Shown here in pieces: positions 1 through 13,300 of a stretch of DNA of 64,000 bases. How positions within the stretch are numbered: the first letter of the stretch is position 1; every line of letters begins with the position of its first letter. The notes under the pieces are model-generated. The model saw only the letters and a list, made by a program, of their open reading frames with translations. It was not told where the DNA came from and ran no database searches. The position numbers and the translations under genes are program-made. Source of the stretch: Acanthochlamys bracteata (lineage: Eukaryota > Streptophyta > Magnoliopsida > Pandanales > Velloziaceae); assembly GCA_019914995.1 (NCBI GenBank), contig CM034129.1:8053725-8117724 (forward strand), in the 5' to 3' direction.

Positions 1-82
1 ATCATGCAGATGAATCTCATAGCCAATCGGAAAGAGAAATACAAACACAAGGAAACTGTCTAAAAATGAGTGGGTGACTTAC

Positions 83-2630
83 TTGCAAAGGGGCACTTTG
101 CATGTATCAGGCTGGTCACACATGTACGAATGAAGTCTAAAGAGCTGGCCCATTCTCTTGCAATGTACACATCCCTTTGGACCAAGCTTCTTTCTGCAGG
201 TCGCAAAGTGGCGGATCAGCAGCTGCAGGCCCTCGCAGGTGCGATAGCTAGGACACCGTGGTTTCCTCCTCACCTTGGCTGAAGGAGTGCTTGTCCATGG
301 ACCGACATCTGTGCAACCGTCTGTGCATATGTGTTCTAGACATTGCATTGCCTCGCTTAGTTGCAAGTATGCTTCTTGCTCTTCTCTCTTTCTTCTCCTT
401 TGCTTCTTTCTCTGCATGAAACAAACAACATTAGATGTTAACAAGAAAAACTTCATCTGTTAAAGTCATCCATATAATTTAACATTTACTCTACTGACCC
501 TGTTGATATTTGCTTATTGAGTAAAACCATTATATATATAAAATAATAATCAAAATTCATATAAAAACAAAATGGTCGTACATACATGTACCGAACCACA
601 CGATGCACTTTTATGCAATTAACTTGGACCCAGATGTCTTTGTCAGGAACCTCAAACAAATTAACTCACTGCCAGCAGATCAATTTGTTCGTATGCTGAC
701 TTATGAAACGTGGGTGCATATCTACCTTCATTTTGAATCGATGGTATCCAACCAAAAGCCAAAAAAATCTAATAACTAACAACAAAAGAAACCTGAAGGA
801 ACTTCCAAAACAAGAGCAAAGCAAAATCACAAAGTGGAGAATCAACGGCTTCCATGCATTTCTATGTCGGTGTCCTTAAAAAAATCTCATTGGACAGGAA
901 CTGAAAAAGTTACATATATATATTGAAATAGATTGTTGGTTAATAATGCATTTGCAGAATCCCTCTCAGTAATTCAGATTAAGGAAACAATGTAAACTAT
1001 GAGATGAGATCCAAACCACTGCTATCAGTTAGGTGAGAACAAAACCATGAAACCACAACTATCAGTGTGATGAGAGCCAAATCACAACTACAGAAAGAAA
1101 ACATTTTTACATATAACAAATAAGTAGCTCACATTAGAAAAATTTCACCACTAAGAATCTTATAACAGAAAAGTTAAACTCCATAACTCAAATCAGAATA
1201 ATTAAATTCCAAGTCCTTACTTATGATGATATGTACACGTTAGCAATTACCACATACCATATCAAAGTCCTCTAGGAGTTGGAGGATCTCTAGCTCAAGG
1301 CGAGTGTCATGAGCTTGGAGAAACCGCCATCCATCTGAGTTGCTGACTGCATCAAAATCTTTGAAAATAAGAAGCATGCAATGCACATATAGCCGCGGAG
1401 CATCACACTGTCGGGCAAGATGCAGCATGTCAATCGCATCTTCGGGGTTCAGGCATGCAGCTAGCCTGTCCTCACACGCTCTCTTGAGCCAGTGTACCCT
1501 GTATGCGTGTGCAAGCACCAGAATTTGAAATCCCCATTGTGCAATCAACTCCTCATGCTTAACTTTTAATCTGTATAAGCAAAGTCATATTTCAAAAATC
1601 ATTAAAACGACCTTCTATTTTCTTTGGTCAAATGAGATTTTACTCAAACATAAATCGCCAACGATTTAGAAAAACATATGATTAACTAATAATCAACCAT
1701 ACTGGGAATTTTAATTCAACTATGTCCTATAGGTAGATAGTAACACTTTTTAGCATTTTGTATCAAATCTTGACTTAGAACATATTTCAGAATTCCACTT
1801 ACTTTCATCAACCAGTTATGAATTAAAAATTGCAATATCACTTTCCTTTGAGTTAGTAAAAGCAACTTATCATATATTTAATCTCAAATGGAAATTAAAT
1901 TCCTAGATGTCAAATGTTACCTTGAGGAATATAGCAAGCGAAGGAAAGCGGGCACTGCTTCACAAGGAACTCCAAGGATGTGGATCACACGGTTGCCTCC
2001 GGAGTAATTCGGCTTCTGGTTGTATAGTATGTCCTCTAGCACAGGGGATGCCATTGCCTACAACATAATAAGCACTTGAGTAACAAAAATCGTACAAAAT
2101 TATATATGGTAATCTAAATTAATTAAAAAGAAACAACTTGTCTACTACATGCCAATGATGTGAACATGTATCCATGAAAAGGATGGTTTAAAAATAATGA
2201 ACCCCAAGGGTGGAAAACTATCATTCAAGAGTTAATTGAGAGAAGTGTACATAATGAATCTAATAATTTTGTTATGCAGTAAAGTACTCTGCTTTTCTTC
2301 CGATTAACTAGACTTGTAAATGGAAGCTCAAGAAACAAAATAAAAGAACTTTGTTCTAAGTTTTGGAAGAAAAATGTCAGGAGAAGACAAAACCATTACA
2401 AACCTGAAAACAATCAACGGAGAAACAGCAACATTGCAGAGTCAAATTTCATGAACTTCGTATAATCGCAGTTGCAAACAGGGTATAACAGGACTTACCA
2501 AGACGCCGGCATGCGCCGGAATTTTTCGGCCACCGGAGGTAACAATGTAAACATCAGCAATCGGTGCTTCAGTGTTCTCTGGATCCAACCATTCTTCATA
2601 CCCTTTAGAATTCACCTTCAAAGCAAGCAT
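83..2630 (-). CDS. BTB/POZ and TAZ-domain protein (BT family), 3' end outside window
   Basis: Four exons can be joined in frame: 2499-2630, 1921-2057, 1258-1570 and 83-411, giving about 303 residues before the window cuts the gene at a GTAAGT donor (82-77). Exons 1-2 encode the BTB fold (a DVYIVTSGG strand, then IPAHAGVL followed by ASPVLEDIL). Exon 3 is the helical BACK-like linker. Exon 4 encodes the Cys/His-rich TAZ zinc finger (CPSYRTCEGL, HFATCRKKLGPKGC, HSYMCDQPDTCKVPLC). In Arabidopsis, BT1-BT5 are CUL3 E3-ligase adaptors and transcriptional scaffolds that respond to nutrients, light and stress, and that bind calmodulin through a C-terminal tail, which here lies off-window. The start at 2630 is preceded by an A-rich AACAGAA context, and the N-terminus is short, as in BT3/BT4-type members. 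The family call is firm; the paralogue is not resolved. Confidence 0.93.
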
Positions 2631-2925
2631 TTCTGTTGCTAAGATTCAACTACTATATACCTTTCTTCTTCTCTTTTTCAAATCTTTCTTCCTGTTCCTA
2701 TTTCGAACTTATAGCGACAACGTTCAGAATCACTTTTCCAACAATTTCAGAATCGAATCGCTTTTAAAACATAGCTAACTCTTTCTTCTTCTTCTTTTTC
2801 TCCTTTTCCTTTTAATGAACGTATCAAAATCGACCTGCTCTACTTCTGCTTGTGTTCTCAGAGAACACAGAATGGCTTTCTTTTCCTTTGATGACAATCT
2901 ATATTAGTTTTCTTCTCCAGCGTCT

Positions 2926-2934
2926 GTTTATATA
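2926..2934 (-). promoter_or_regulatory. Probable TATA box of the BTB-TAZ gene
   Basis: The minus strand reads TATATAAAC here, about 295 bases upstream of the chosen ATG at 2630. The intervening DNA is CT-rich (TTCTTCTTC runs on the plus strand), as plant 5' leaders often are. Position and sequence fit a core promoter, but no transcript evidence is available. Confidence 0.5.
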
Positions 2935-2939
2935 GGAAT

Positions 2940-5640
2940 AGAAACGAGAAAGACAGATTTCACAATGTAATGTAATACACAGCTTTGTTTGTTTCTATTC
3001 TAAACTTTAAACGGTTCGATTATATTAAATCTCCAAATATTTTTTCTTAAAGAAAAAGAAAAAAATGTGGTAATGATGATGATACGTGCGTGGATTAATC
3101 AGACGCGTCAGCAACAACTCACCGTCGCTGAAGTTTTCTTCCAGGTTTATCTAACAACTTCTTATTTTCGTTTTATATTTTTTGTTTACTATTTTTTTTC
3201 TCGTGTTTTTTTAGAATTTGACAAAATGTCGCAAGAGATTTTAATTGATAAGCTTATGTGGATGATGAGTTGGATATAAAAATTTATCAGTATTAAGAAT
3301 AAGATGAGTTTTTGTTTGAGTAATCAAACCTATATGTGATTACAAATTTGGATTTTTTTTTTCTTAAAATTAATTTTTAGGCCAATATTTTTAGATAAGT
3401 TTTTATTTTAAAAGAAAAGGTACACAAATTTGATCGTTCTAAGTTTAGTGTTTTCTGGATTAATATAATCTAGTTGTTTTAGTTACTTTTGGAATATTTT
3501 TATCCTACCATCAACTGCAATCTTTTGGGATTTTTACTGATATACTTATCAAAATTAGACTTTTCAGGACTCTCGATGATTTAAATTTTTAATATATCTT
3601 TTGGTTGCTCTTTAGAGAGAGAGGTACTCGATCCGTAAGCTTTTGATTACTAAAATTAGACTTATATCCGTTAGATTTTTAGAAATTTTCTGTCAGTTTA
3701 GATAAGACAATTAATTACTATTCTAATGTTACACACGCAATAAGTAGTTGTGATTTAGTAGCAAAATAAATGTGATTATAAGTGAAATAAGCTGCTTTTG
3801 CACGAGCCACCTAAAAAAATTAATAAGAGAAAAGAATAAAGAAAAATCTATGAGAAATGTCTACAAAGTTATAAATATCTCTAGGCTATTTAGAATTAGC
3901 TAAGGAAGTGATGATTATCAACTACTGCAATCAGTAAAGTCACTTATAAGTTGTTCACAAGATCAACCTACAATAAGCAGCTGCTAGTGATTGACATAGA
4001 AACTAAAAAAATCTACCCACTAAACACAGTACAGTTTTTGTACGTACACTTGTGCTTTTGTGTTGATGCATGCCTTTGGTAAGGAATTCTATTTAAGAGA
4101 AACTGGCACCGTTTATTTAGTGTGTGTTTCAAATATCCATAACTGAATTTCGTAAAAATGAAAAATAAGAAATAGAGTTTTTTAAAAAATAAAGTGAAAG
4201 TAGAGTTCAGTATTTGTGTTTCAATAAATTTTAAAAGTGTGTTGAAAATTGAAAAATATAATTATATTGGGAAGTATATAAATAAGAATGTTAAAACTAG
4301 AATTCCGCATGTGGAAGTGGAGTTTTGAGTTCTTTGTGTAATTGAAACATAAAAACTATACGGAATTCAAAATTTGGCAAAAAAAAATGAAATTACGGAC
4401 ATTCGAAACACGCCCTTAGAATCAGTATAAGCAGATACAACCAACCAAAACCAGCTTGCCTGAAAATGATTTTACCTCGCTTTGACGAATGAAATCAAAA
4501 TGGCAGTTTTCTTCTTGCTGTGGATGAAGTGAAAGCTATTGGTGGATGCATTGAGTGGCTGAGGTGAAAGATAGAAGCTGAAAACCTGATGAATACTACA
4601 TATTACCTTTGCACCACATAAATGAAAAAGATTTCCAAGAACTGACAGCGAAACTTCGGATTAAAGTCATTCACGACTAAATTACCTCCTGTAAACTTAA
4701 TTAGGACTCCAATATCTATGAATTCGTCCGCATTAATAAGTCTCAAATTGTGGCAGTGGAATGGAACTAGATTGGCTTTCATCCATAAAATCTGTCAATC
4801 TTTATTTTTAGGGAGCATTTAGGATTGCTTTTAAAATAATTTTTTTTAAATAAAAATATTTTATTTTTTTAATTTAAAAAAATAAAAATAAATATAAAAA
4901 AAATTATTATGCAAAATTTTTTTTATATTTTTTATATTTTTAAATTTTTAAATAATTTTAAATAATTTTTTAAAAATATATTAAAAATGTGAAATAAAAA
5001 ATTAAAAAATTGCTTTTGAGAACGCTAAGTCAAACAACCCTTTAGAACGATCCATGCAACCAACCAGTGGTAGTATTTTCATTGGCATTGTACAAAAAGC
5101 TAAACAAAGGATATATACAACAAAGATCAAGTTGATACTCTTTTGCTAATTCCTTTTCTACCTACGAAACTCCTGCCCGCTACCTCTTAACAGTCTCATT
5201 AAAATGTAAATTGAAACTGAAAACAGACGCTTCTGTCCGAGGTCTTACCAACTGATGTTTGGTTTCATTCAGAAGAACATCCAAAAAGGATATTTCTTAT
5301 ACAAAGCAGAACGGCATTAACTACATGAAAAGAAACTGAGTCATATAGAAAGCAAACAAACTGTGATGGTAATAACGATAAATTCATGCGTCTCTCTAGG
5401 AGCTCCTTCTCTTTGGGAATTCAGATACAAGAGATATATCTCATTCCATCCTTAAAATACATCATTAAGGGAGTGGTGAACGGACTTTAGGAGGGGCATG
5501 AGTAAATCCAATCAAAAGCATCTGCTTCCTCAAAAGCATATGGTACAACTGCTATGAACTTCTTATCTGTATCAAACAATGATAAAATCCAACAAATTAC
5601 TTATAAAACTACTTAATTGGTGCATGATAGTAAAGGTTTG
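2940..5640. other. Intergenic stretch with MITEs, no gene
   Basis: AT-rich DNA between the BTB-TAZ promoter and the MSRA 3' end. It holds one Tourist-like MITE (4120-4415) and a second very AT-rich block at about 4811-5040, flanked by GGGAGCATTTAGG and CAAACAACCC, that looks like another short non-autonomous element but lacks a clean target duplication. The MSRA 3' UTR probably occupies the last few hundred bases. I see no coding exon. Confidence 0.6.
4120..4415. mobile_element. Tourist-like (PIF/Harbinger) MITE, copy 1
   Basis: A 296-bp element flanked on both sides by TTA (4117-4119 and 4416-4418), the target duplication typical of PIF/Harbinger elements. Its left end reads GTGTGTGTTTCAAATATCC and its right end, in reverse complement, GGGCGTGTTTCGAATGTCC, so the terminal inverted repeats are nearly identical over about 19 bases. 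Its left half is the reverse complement of the right ends of the elements at 51947 and 54558, so it is the same family in the opposite orientation. It has no coding capacity. Confidence 0.8.
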
Positions 5641-5654
5641 CAGAAAAATGTTAC

Positions 5655-8600
5655 TCAGCCATAGCATCTGATAGGATCACTGCACCCTTTTGCTGCTGAC
5701 TGCATCTGGCCGTTGCGTCCCCCTTTTTCCAAGTACTGCTGGTGGTACTCCTCCGCTCTGTAAAACCTCTTAGCTGGAAGAATTTCAGTCACAATCTTCT
5801 CCTTGATCTCTGCCTGCTTTGCTTCAAGTGACTCTCTAGCAAGCCTTGCTTGCTCCTCATTATAATAATATATCCCTGACCGGTACTGTGTCCCCACATC
5901 ATTCCCCTAAAGAGAAATCAACACAAGAGTGCTTAGACTTAAAGGCTAGTTGGATTCATGAAAAAAAATCCAAGTACCATATAGTAGAGAATAGAGATCA
6001 AAGTCGACATAATTAGGAATGTATATATTCATGCATAACGAAATCTACATAATCAACTAAACTCAAAAAATACTTCATTCATAGAATTGACAATGTAACC
6101 GGAAGATGTTATATTTAACTTCTAATATGGGACTAGGAGCAATCAATAGGTTAACTTTTACAACACATTACAGGAAATTTTCAGATGATTCTTATATTTT
6201 CTAAGGAGTGATTGTACTTTCAGGTAAGTTTCAACTGAATTCCGTCTTTGCTATATTGGACAGTTGGCAAATCAGAACCCAGAAAAGCGCTCCCTACTGA
6301 TCGTGCTATGCACTCGCAAATTTCTTCTTTCTCTGTTGCCGATCTTCCCTCTACCACGTTGATGTTGACAAAACCACCTAAGAAAATGCTGATGATTCTG
6401 TTTTAGTTTATCTCGCAAATGAACAGTTGTCGTCTACCGTATAAAAAGAACAAGTTTGTTTCACAGAAATTATTGCTAACTTTAATCCAAACTAAATTAT
6501 CAAAAATTGTATTTTTGTGAATGCTCAAAAGTGTATGAAAGTTGAAAAAACGAAATAAAATAACTGGATGTGAAAACAAAAATGAAAATAACTGAAATTT
6601 TAGAATCCCCCACTAACGCCTTTAATTTAATCCTTAAATAACTGCGATAATAGATTATAATGATTGTGAAGATTTTGTACATAACACTTTATTCCAATTC
6701 TAAATACGATTTCTAGTTATGATTTTAACATTGATTTAATCTAAAACCACATATCTCTAATGTTATTCTAACTTATTATTTATAAATTATTAGAAATGCA
6801 TTAAGTCATACAAAATCATAAATCATACAGTTGCATTCACTTTGGTGCAGTAAATACTAGCTATAGTTATTAATCATGTAATTCGTAAATCGTGCTCCGA
6901 TTGGTCATTGCGAACACAATTAATAAAATAGTCTATATATCAAATTCAATGCTGAATTTAACACTTAAACATATTTTCATACAAAAACTAACTCACATAA
7001 AATGAACAATTCATACATCACATAATATTTAAAAAATAAATCAAAATTTATTAGGGTTTCATCCTAACTTCCGTTTAGAAAATTTAGCTACTCATGTTGA
7101 GATTACAGATATCAAAATTAATTGAAATAAATATAAGTTCAAGAAATCAAATATGTAAAACAACAATATCGCCGTCTCCAAATCTGCTCCCTTATTTGTC
7201 TTCTCGTCTGGCTCTCTGTCTCTGTCTGAAATTCCATTCAAATCTGAATTCGTTGATGGCCGTTGGTGTCGATTAGATTTCAGCCTTCCTCCGTTCATCT
7301 CTGGATCATATCTGCATCTCCTTCTGCTCTGGTCGTCTCCAACAATGGCCTCTCTTCTCTTCATTTTTTTCTTTGCTCCGGTTCTTATACCCCTATTAAA
7401 AGCTAATCACACCCTTTCCAATTAGGAAAGAATCCTCCTTATTTTTAACTCCTCCGAATTCTTTTATTTTTGCAAGAATTTAGGCGTGGACTTCTAGCTG
7501 TTTGTTCGCATGTAGAAAAAGTTAAATGGGGAGGGGCTGAAATGCTCGTAGAAAAAGTTAGGGCTCTCTAGTTTCTCCGCATGTTAGTCTACGGAGAGAT
7601 AAGAAGAAAAAATGGTGCACGTAAGATGGAAAGATCTCTTTGTTTCTTTTTTTAAAGCTTGCATAGGTTAAATGGGGCCCATTTCTCCTTCTTTCTTTCT
7701 TGCATTCTGTTAGGTAGTTCTTGCTTTTATTAAAACTTTCTTCTTACCTAAATTCACAAAAAATATATTTAATTTAATTCACAATTATGATAAAAATTTA
7801 ATGCCAACTAATATTATAAATACATGTAATAATATTCTTATCACACGTAGATCTGAAATTTTCTTCATTGCCTCCGTGCCCAACAGTTCCACTGATCTTC
7901 TCCGATGGTCCTCATCGTCTCTGTCAATCCGATTTCCTTCTGATTGCTCGCGCCGTCGTGAGTTTCCCCCTTATCCTCGTCGTCTTTGTCGTCTCCATGG
8001 TTGGTCCAAAACTGGTTTGCAATTCTTCGGCCTACTGACAGATGTTTTGAAGGGCACACTAATGTTGCACCTGTAGTTCACTAATGTTTTGGTTTACTTC
8101 TCTATGACCCTTACTAGTTTACAGTTTCAATTGAGTAAAGGATTTGTATTTGTTCCTTAAGTTGAGAACTCCTCCACCTCCATTGAACGATTACAACAAA
8201 TAAAGAAAAGTAAATACGAAAAAGGATATTGGTGGTTGTTGTTGAGGAAGCTATTTTTTGTGTTGTTGCAATTGTGTTGATGATGGTGTTGATTGATGTT
8301 ATCTTCTCCTTCGATCAAAGTTCTCAGAAAGAGATAACTTTATCTTGAGCTCTTGAACCTAAGTGGTTTAATATGCCTAGCGTTATGTTGTTGTTGCCAG
8401 CGTGGTTGTTGAGGCTGTAGTTGTGGTTACCATAAGTGTTGTCGGAGTTATTTTGGTTAACAATGATGAATGGAATATGCTTGGGAAGATCATACAAGTA
8501 TATGAAGTACCACTTACTATGATTTTGAGTGATGCATTGAAGGTGTTTGATAAAATATTACAAAGAGGCATTATGACTAAACTTGTCGTATAAGATAGAG

Positions 8601-9761
8601 GAGAAACTCGATGTGCTCCTTTAGCTTTGGGTGCTTGGTTTTGGGTCTATGATTCACATTTTGGTTGGTAAACTTTCTCCATTTGCAAGCCTCAGCCCTC
8701 ACGTAGGTGACTCACTATGTTTGTTCAAGAGGGTACAAGAGGATGTGCAGAGGATAGATAGGTCATGGAGCTGATGCCAGTCCTTGCCGAGCCTTGCATG
8801 AAGTAGGAGTGCATGTTACGTGTATTGAAGGAAATATAAGAGGGTGTGGAGGGAGAAAGATCCCAACTCTGACGCTAGTCCTTACCGAATCTTACCAAGG
8901 AGAAAGAATGCACGCTACGCATGAGGAGAGGTGCTGAAAATTACATTTGGCTCTGTAAAGGGGATTGTTGATTAATCTTATGACCATTGTAGTACTTTTG
9001 TAGTTGGGCTGGTAAACTCTCGATTTCCCTTTCTGCATCGTGAGTTTAAAGGAGGATGTTAAAGTGTATTAAGTATATGTATTAGGAAAAGGATAGTCAT
9101 TGTGTTGTAAGGCCATATATATCCTCAAAACCCTACTTTGTAAAATACTCTTGGTTTTGATCTTTAGAATTGTGTGCCGGCTGCTCCCGATGGCACAGCC
9201 ACCGGCTGTTCTCGTTTGTATCTTATTTTGGATTATCAATCAGATACAAGACAAGAAGACCCAGCCATCTAAGAGACATTTATTAGGGTCCCGATTGTCC
9301 AAGGTTCCTAAAACCAATAGCCATTACCCAAATTTCATGATTTCACCATGTTACATGAAACTATACCAAATTATATCCACAATCATTTCCATAATCTGCT
9401 AAAATGATTAAATTAAACTTCTACTATTTACCTGTCTGTTGATAGTGGTCGGATCATGTCTAGCCCAGAACACATCAAGGAGTTTCTGATAACTACAAAC
9501 ATTAGGATCAAACCTGATCCGCACGATCTCAGCATGTCCGCTATCGCCGTTGCAGACGGCAGAGTAAGTCGGGTTATCGAGGTGCCCCTGCGAGTAACCC
9601 ACCTCCGTCTTCACAACGCCTTCAACGCGCTGGAATGCGAGCTCAACGCCCCAGAAACAACCAGCGCCGAACTGCGCTAGCTCAAGATCCTCTGCTTTTG
9701 CTGCTGTTAGAGCTCCTGAGTCGGGAAGGGTTGCTGGGTTTGGTGAAGATGAATTCGCCAT
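5655..9761 (-). CDS. MSRA: Peptide methionine sulfoxide reductase A, cytosolic type
   Basis: Two exons, 9432-9761 (110 codons) and 5655-5906 (83 codons plus stop), join in phase 0 across a 3.5 kb GT-AG intron to give 193 residues. The enzyme reduces the S-epimer of methionine sulfoxide, free or in protein, using thioredoxin as reductant. The catalytic GCFWG motif has its cysteine at residue 35, followed by the conserved [21 protein letters not shown] and [13 protein letters not shown] blocks. The recycling cysteines are in the C-terminal [10 protein letters not shown] (Cys185, Cys191), the usual plant ending. The N-terminus is short and Ala/Ser-rich with no convincing plastid transit peptide, and the length matches cytosolic plant MSRAs. 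The start at 9761 is the only ATG ahead of the motif in this frame. Confidence 0.95.
5907..9431 (-). other. Large MSRA intron with repeat-derived DNA
   Basis: This 3.5 kb intron is far longer than the coding sequence on either side. About 7150-8600 is less AT-rich than the rest and has several short open frames on both strands with no recognisable motif. About 8700-9240 contains imperfect repeats and an LTR-like stretch (listed separately). The intron was probably enlarged by transposon insertion and decay. Confidence 0.6.
8640..9240 (+). mobile_element. Possible LTR-retrotransposon remnant
   Basis: A purine-rich AAAGGAGGA tract runs directly into TGTTAAAGTGTATTAAG at about 9057. That is the layout of a polypurine tract followed by the TG start of a Copia-type 3' LTR. 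Upstream, an imperfect direct repeat occurs (copies near 8755-8825 and 8870-8930, sharing GCCAGTCCTT/GCTAGTCCTT and a TGCATGTTACG/TGCACGCTACG block). No integrase or reverse transcriptase remains and no second LTR is visible, so this is only a suggestion. Confidence 0.3.
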
Positions 9762-10304
9762 GGTTGCTGGGAAGGATTTTTGAGTTTGTTCGATGAAATT
9801 TTCTGTTTTTTCTTTTTCTTTTTTTTCTTTGGGGAAGACTTCTTATCTTTGATAGAGAGGGAGACAGTGTGGCTTTAAAACTGTCGACTTGCATCGTACC
9901 AGGAAAAGAAAACCCCTACACTTGCATGATTGCCAACTTGCCATGCTTCGTAATTGCCCAAAGTCAATGGACCATAAACTCTATCCATTTTTTTTCTTTT
10001 GGTGTTATTTTTCTTTTCTAGGTGCTGGACTGGATCCACGTATTTTGTGAAGGAGTAAGAGAGCATAGATAGTGATTGACAAATACTGGTTTAACAAATA
10101 AGGTTCGACTCTCTAATCCAGCTTAAAAAAAATCAGATAATTCAATTCACTTGAGAATTTGATTCATATTTAAATACCAAAATCTCCAATAACATTCACT
10201 ATAACTTTCAACAAAATTCAGTATACTATTGCTGACATCGAAACTAAAAATTCGGGGTTAATTTTAGCTATGCAGCCCTTTTGTTTTAGCTGAACTTTAG
10301 ATTA

Positions 10305-13300
10305 TTATAGAGCACAAGATCCCAAGAGAGAGAAGTTAGGCTTTTGTTCACAGTATCCAACAATTGCAGAAGGAGGAAGCTGGCCGATGCAAATCTCATG
10401 CACAGTCGTGAAAAGGGGGAATAAGCTTTGCCATCCTCGGTTACTCAAGACTGCATAAACTTCTTTCGCTGTCGATACACCCTTCAGGGAACAAAGGAGA
10501 AGTCAATAACATGAAACACTACATATATACTATGGTACTAAATTAATTGGTAGAACTAGATCTCTTATAATTAAGGTGCTTAGATATTCAGGGACAACAT
10601 ATGAGAAGCTTTTCCTGACCACTGATCTTTCTTTTGAAAGCATATAACTTGAAAATTTTCACAAAGAACAGATACATATGTTTCCAAATATCCAGTAGGA
10701 CGGCTTTTTGTGTTTCTTATGACATTTTTTTTAATAATTCAGCTATGGCGATAAAGAGCAGCTACTTCTCTAGCAGAGGTTTTTCCGTGTAGTGTTTACA
10801 TCTACAATCATCATAACAAATTACAGGAGCGCTTTTTTTGGATTGCATTTCAAGTAAAAGGATCCATGTAGCATTGGCACCTAGTGAGATGAAAGCTCGG
10901 TTCTTGTTGCAAATGCATCTTAGCTAAAATCTAAATCCTCAAAAGTTTCCCTGTAATTAAACATCTATTTACCTGTAACTTCTGACCTTGCAGCATCTCT
11001 GCTTCTAGTTCATCAAAAGATCTGTAAGAGAAAAAAAGGAAATGAAAGGAGAAAAGTATGGCTTATAAATGCTTCATCATCAAATAATAGTTATACAATT
11101 TCCTATTGGAATGCACCATAAAACCTTTTTCCACCATTTCTCGCAAAGGCCTCAGCAACCTTCCTGTTTCGGCCTCCGACTGCCAAAAAGAGACAAGCTA
11201 CTACGCTCAGTGCCACCATCTTTATTACTACAGCTACTAAATGTATACAGAAGTAAATGAAGATATCATACGGCATGTAGTTATAAGGTCAGCCACACCA
11301 CAACTCTCAAAGAACGTGCTATCCCTGACAGAAGAGAATAGAAGTTTGGAAAAGGCACGCATCTCCCTCAGTCCTATCCTCATTATTGCTGCCTAATTAG
11401 TAATTCAAAACTTAAATTAGGTTAATCACGCATCTCCCTCTTTCATGATACACTTATCCTCACACCTACCTTGGTGTTATTTCCCATGTGAAGACCATCA
11501 ACAAGACCTGCAGGCCAGCAATTATTGTCTTCTTAAACTAAACTGGTTCACAAAATGAAAAGGCATGCAAGTAAGAGGAGAAAAGATAGGACCTGCAGCA
11601 ATAGCCACTACATTTTTCAATGTTCCGCAAAGCTCGACTCCTTCCACATCTTCAACCTGTCCATAATGATGGGAGCTCTTACTGATGTAGGTACAGTGCA
11701 TATTTAGTGAGAACTGCATATTTAGTGAGAAAGTTGAATTCAAGTGATACTGTTAAGGAAAAAATTTAAAATCAATAGGCACTCACAGAAGACACTAGGA
11801 AATATGGAGTGGTAAATAGTCTAGCCCATCTGTCTGCAACTTCTTTGTCATGTCTGTATCCCACTGTAGCTTCACTAAAGTTCTCCACGGCAATCTGCGT
11901 CCATATATTTTAGCTTATAATTTGCATAAGGGAGAAAAGCAGAGAGGAGAATATAGCTTATGCAAATCCCTGCCTCATTAGCAATGTTTGCACCCATCAG
12001 AACGCAACAATTGATCCCTAGCATTTCAGTAATGAGTTTGGATATCATGCATGGACCTTCTGTCTTGACTTCCATGCCCTTGATAAGTGAGATAGCTTGA
12101 GCATCAGGTCTTATTTTTCCAACAAGCCTCTTACATATGCCTTCCACAAACTGATGAGGTGTGACAAAGACGAGCATATTTGCTCCTTCGACTGAAATCA
12201 AAGGAAAGATATGATACTCATAGGCTTCCCAGTGCTAAAGTTCATGAAGGAAAAGAAAAGATAGATGGAAACTGCAACTTTCACTTCACTTCTATAGAAA
12301 CTATAGTTTGTTTTATCGGTACCTGCTCCAGAATGGACAGGATAGTCATCACTGGCATTGCACAGATTTCCTTGTGTTATTAGACAAACTAGTTCTTTTA
12401 GGAGGAAAAGCACTTCTTTCGTTGAAAGGAAAAGTAATAGATCAAAGCAAGTAATCAGGAACTGAATACCACTGCCAGCAGGTAGAAGTTGCTTCTTAGT
12501 GCTCAAGGAGAGCTGAAAGCAGGTAATTGTTCAGCCAGCAATAGTAGAAGAGAGATGAAAGAGAATACCCTTTAAAGATAGCCCAACCAAGAAAAAGAAG
12601 CATAAAAGACATCGAGGAAAAGAAGCAGAATGAAGGGCTCTGAAGCATAGAAGACAGTGAGGAAAAGAAGCAGAATGAAGGGCCCTGACAGCTAAGCTTG
12701 CCTACATGCAGCTGCTGCCAAGAGCTGGACTTGAGAGGCTGCAATCATCATTGCGACAAGTTGTAACAAGTCTGCTGTCAGTGACAGATACTGTAGAATC
12801 CATGCCAGTGATCACTACATCCCCAGCTAGCTGTAGCTTAAGTTCAGTTTCAGGCTTGGCTTCTTGCCACTTGTCGAGTGACATTGTTGCCGAGTTTAGA
12901 CTAGCTAAGAGCTTCTGGTCTAAAAAACACAGATATTAAGGAGGTGTTCAGGTTCTAGTTTGCCAATACTGCCGGAATTTGATGATAGAAGATTGTGACT
13001 CCGCAATCGTTAGACGTATAATATAAGGATTACTATCTTAGTTGGAGACTGCTCGAGGGATCAAACAGTACATGTCACACTCTTTGAGTTTTAATACCCT
13101 TTCATCTATTTTCTAGTTTTCCATTCCCAACAAATTGTTAGAATTTTGCATCTTACACTTAAAATCAACTAGTACCTTTATCCTTTGTGCACTACACTTG
13201 GTTCCATCAAATGCTACTACATCAACATTTTCTTCATTATTCTATAGCTTTTTTGAGACTGGTGAACTGTCTATCACATCTAGATGGAAACATGTTTGTA

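Noticed and set aside
7092-8076. Open frames of 60-91 codons on both strands inside the MSRA intron
   Set aside because: No recognisable motif, no splice continuity with one another, and frames overlap on opposite strands; more likely remains of inserted DNA.
12706-12939. 77-codon plus-strand frame in dehydrogenase intron 3
   Set aside because: Antisense to the host gene, no family features, next to a tandem duplication; treated as repeat DNA.
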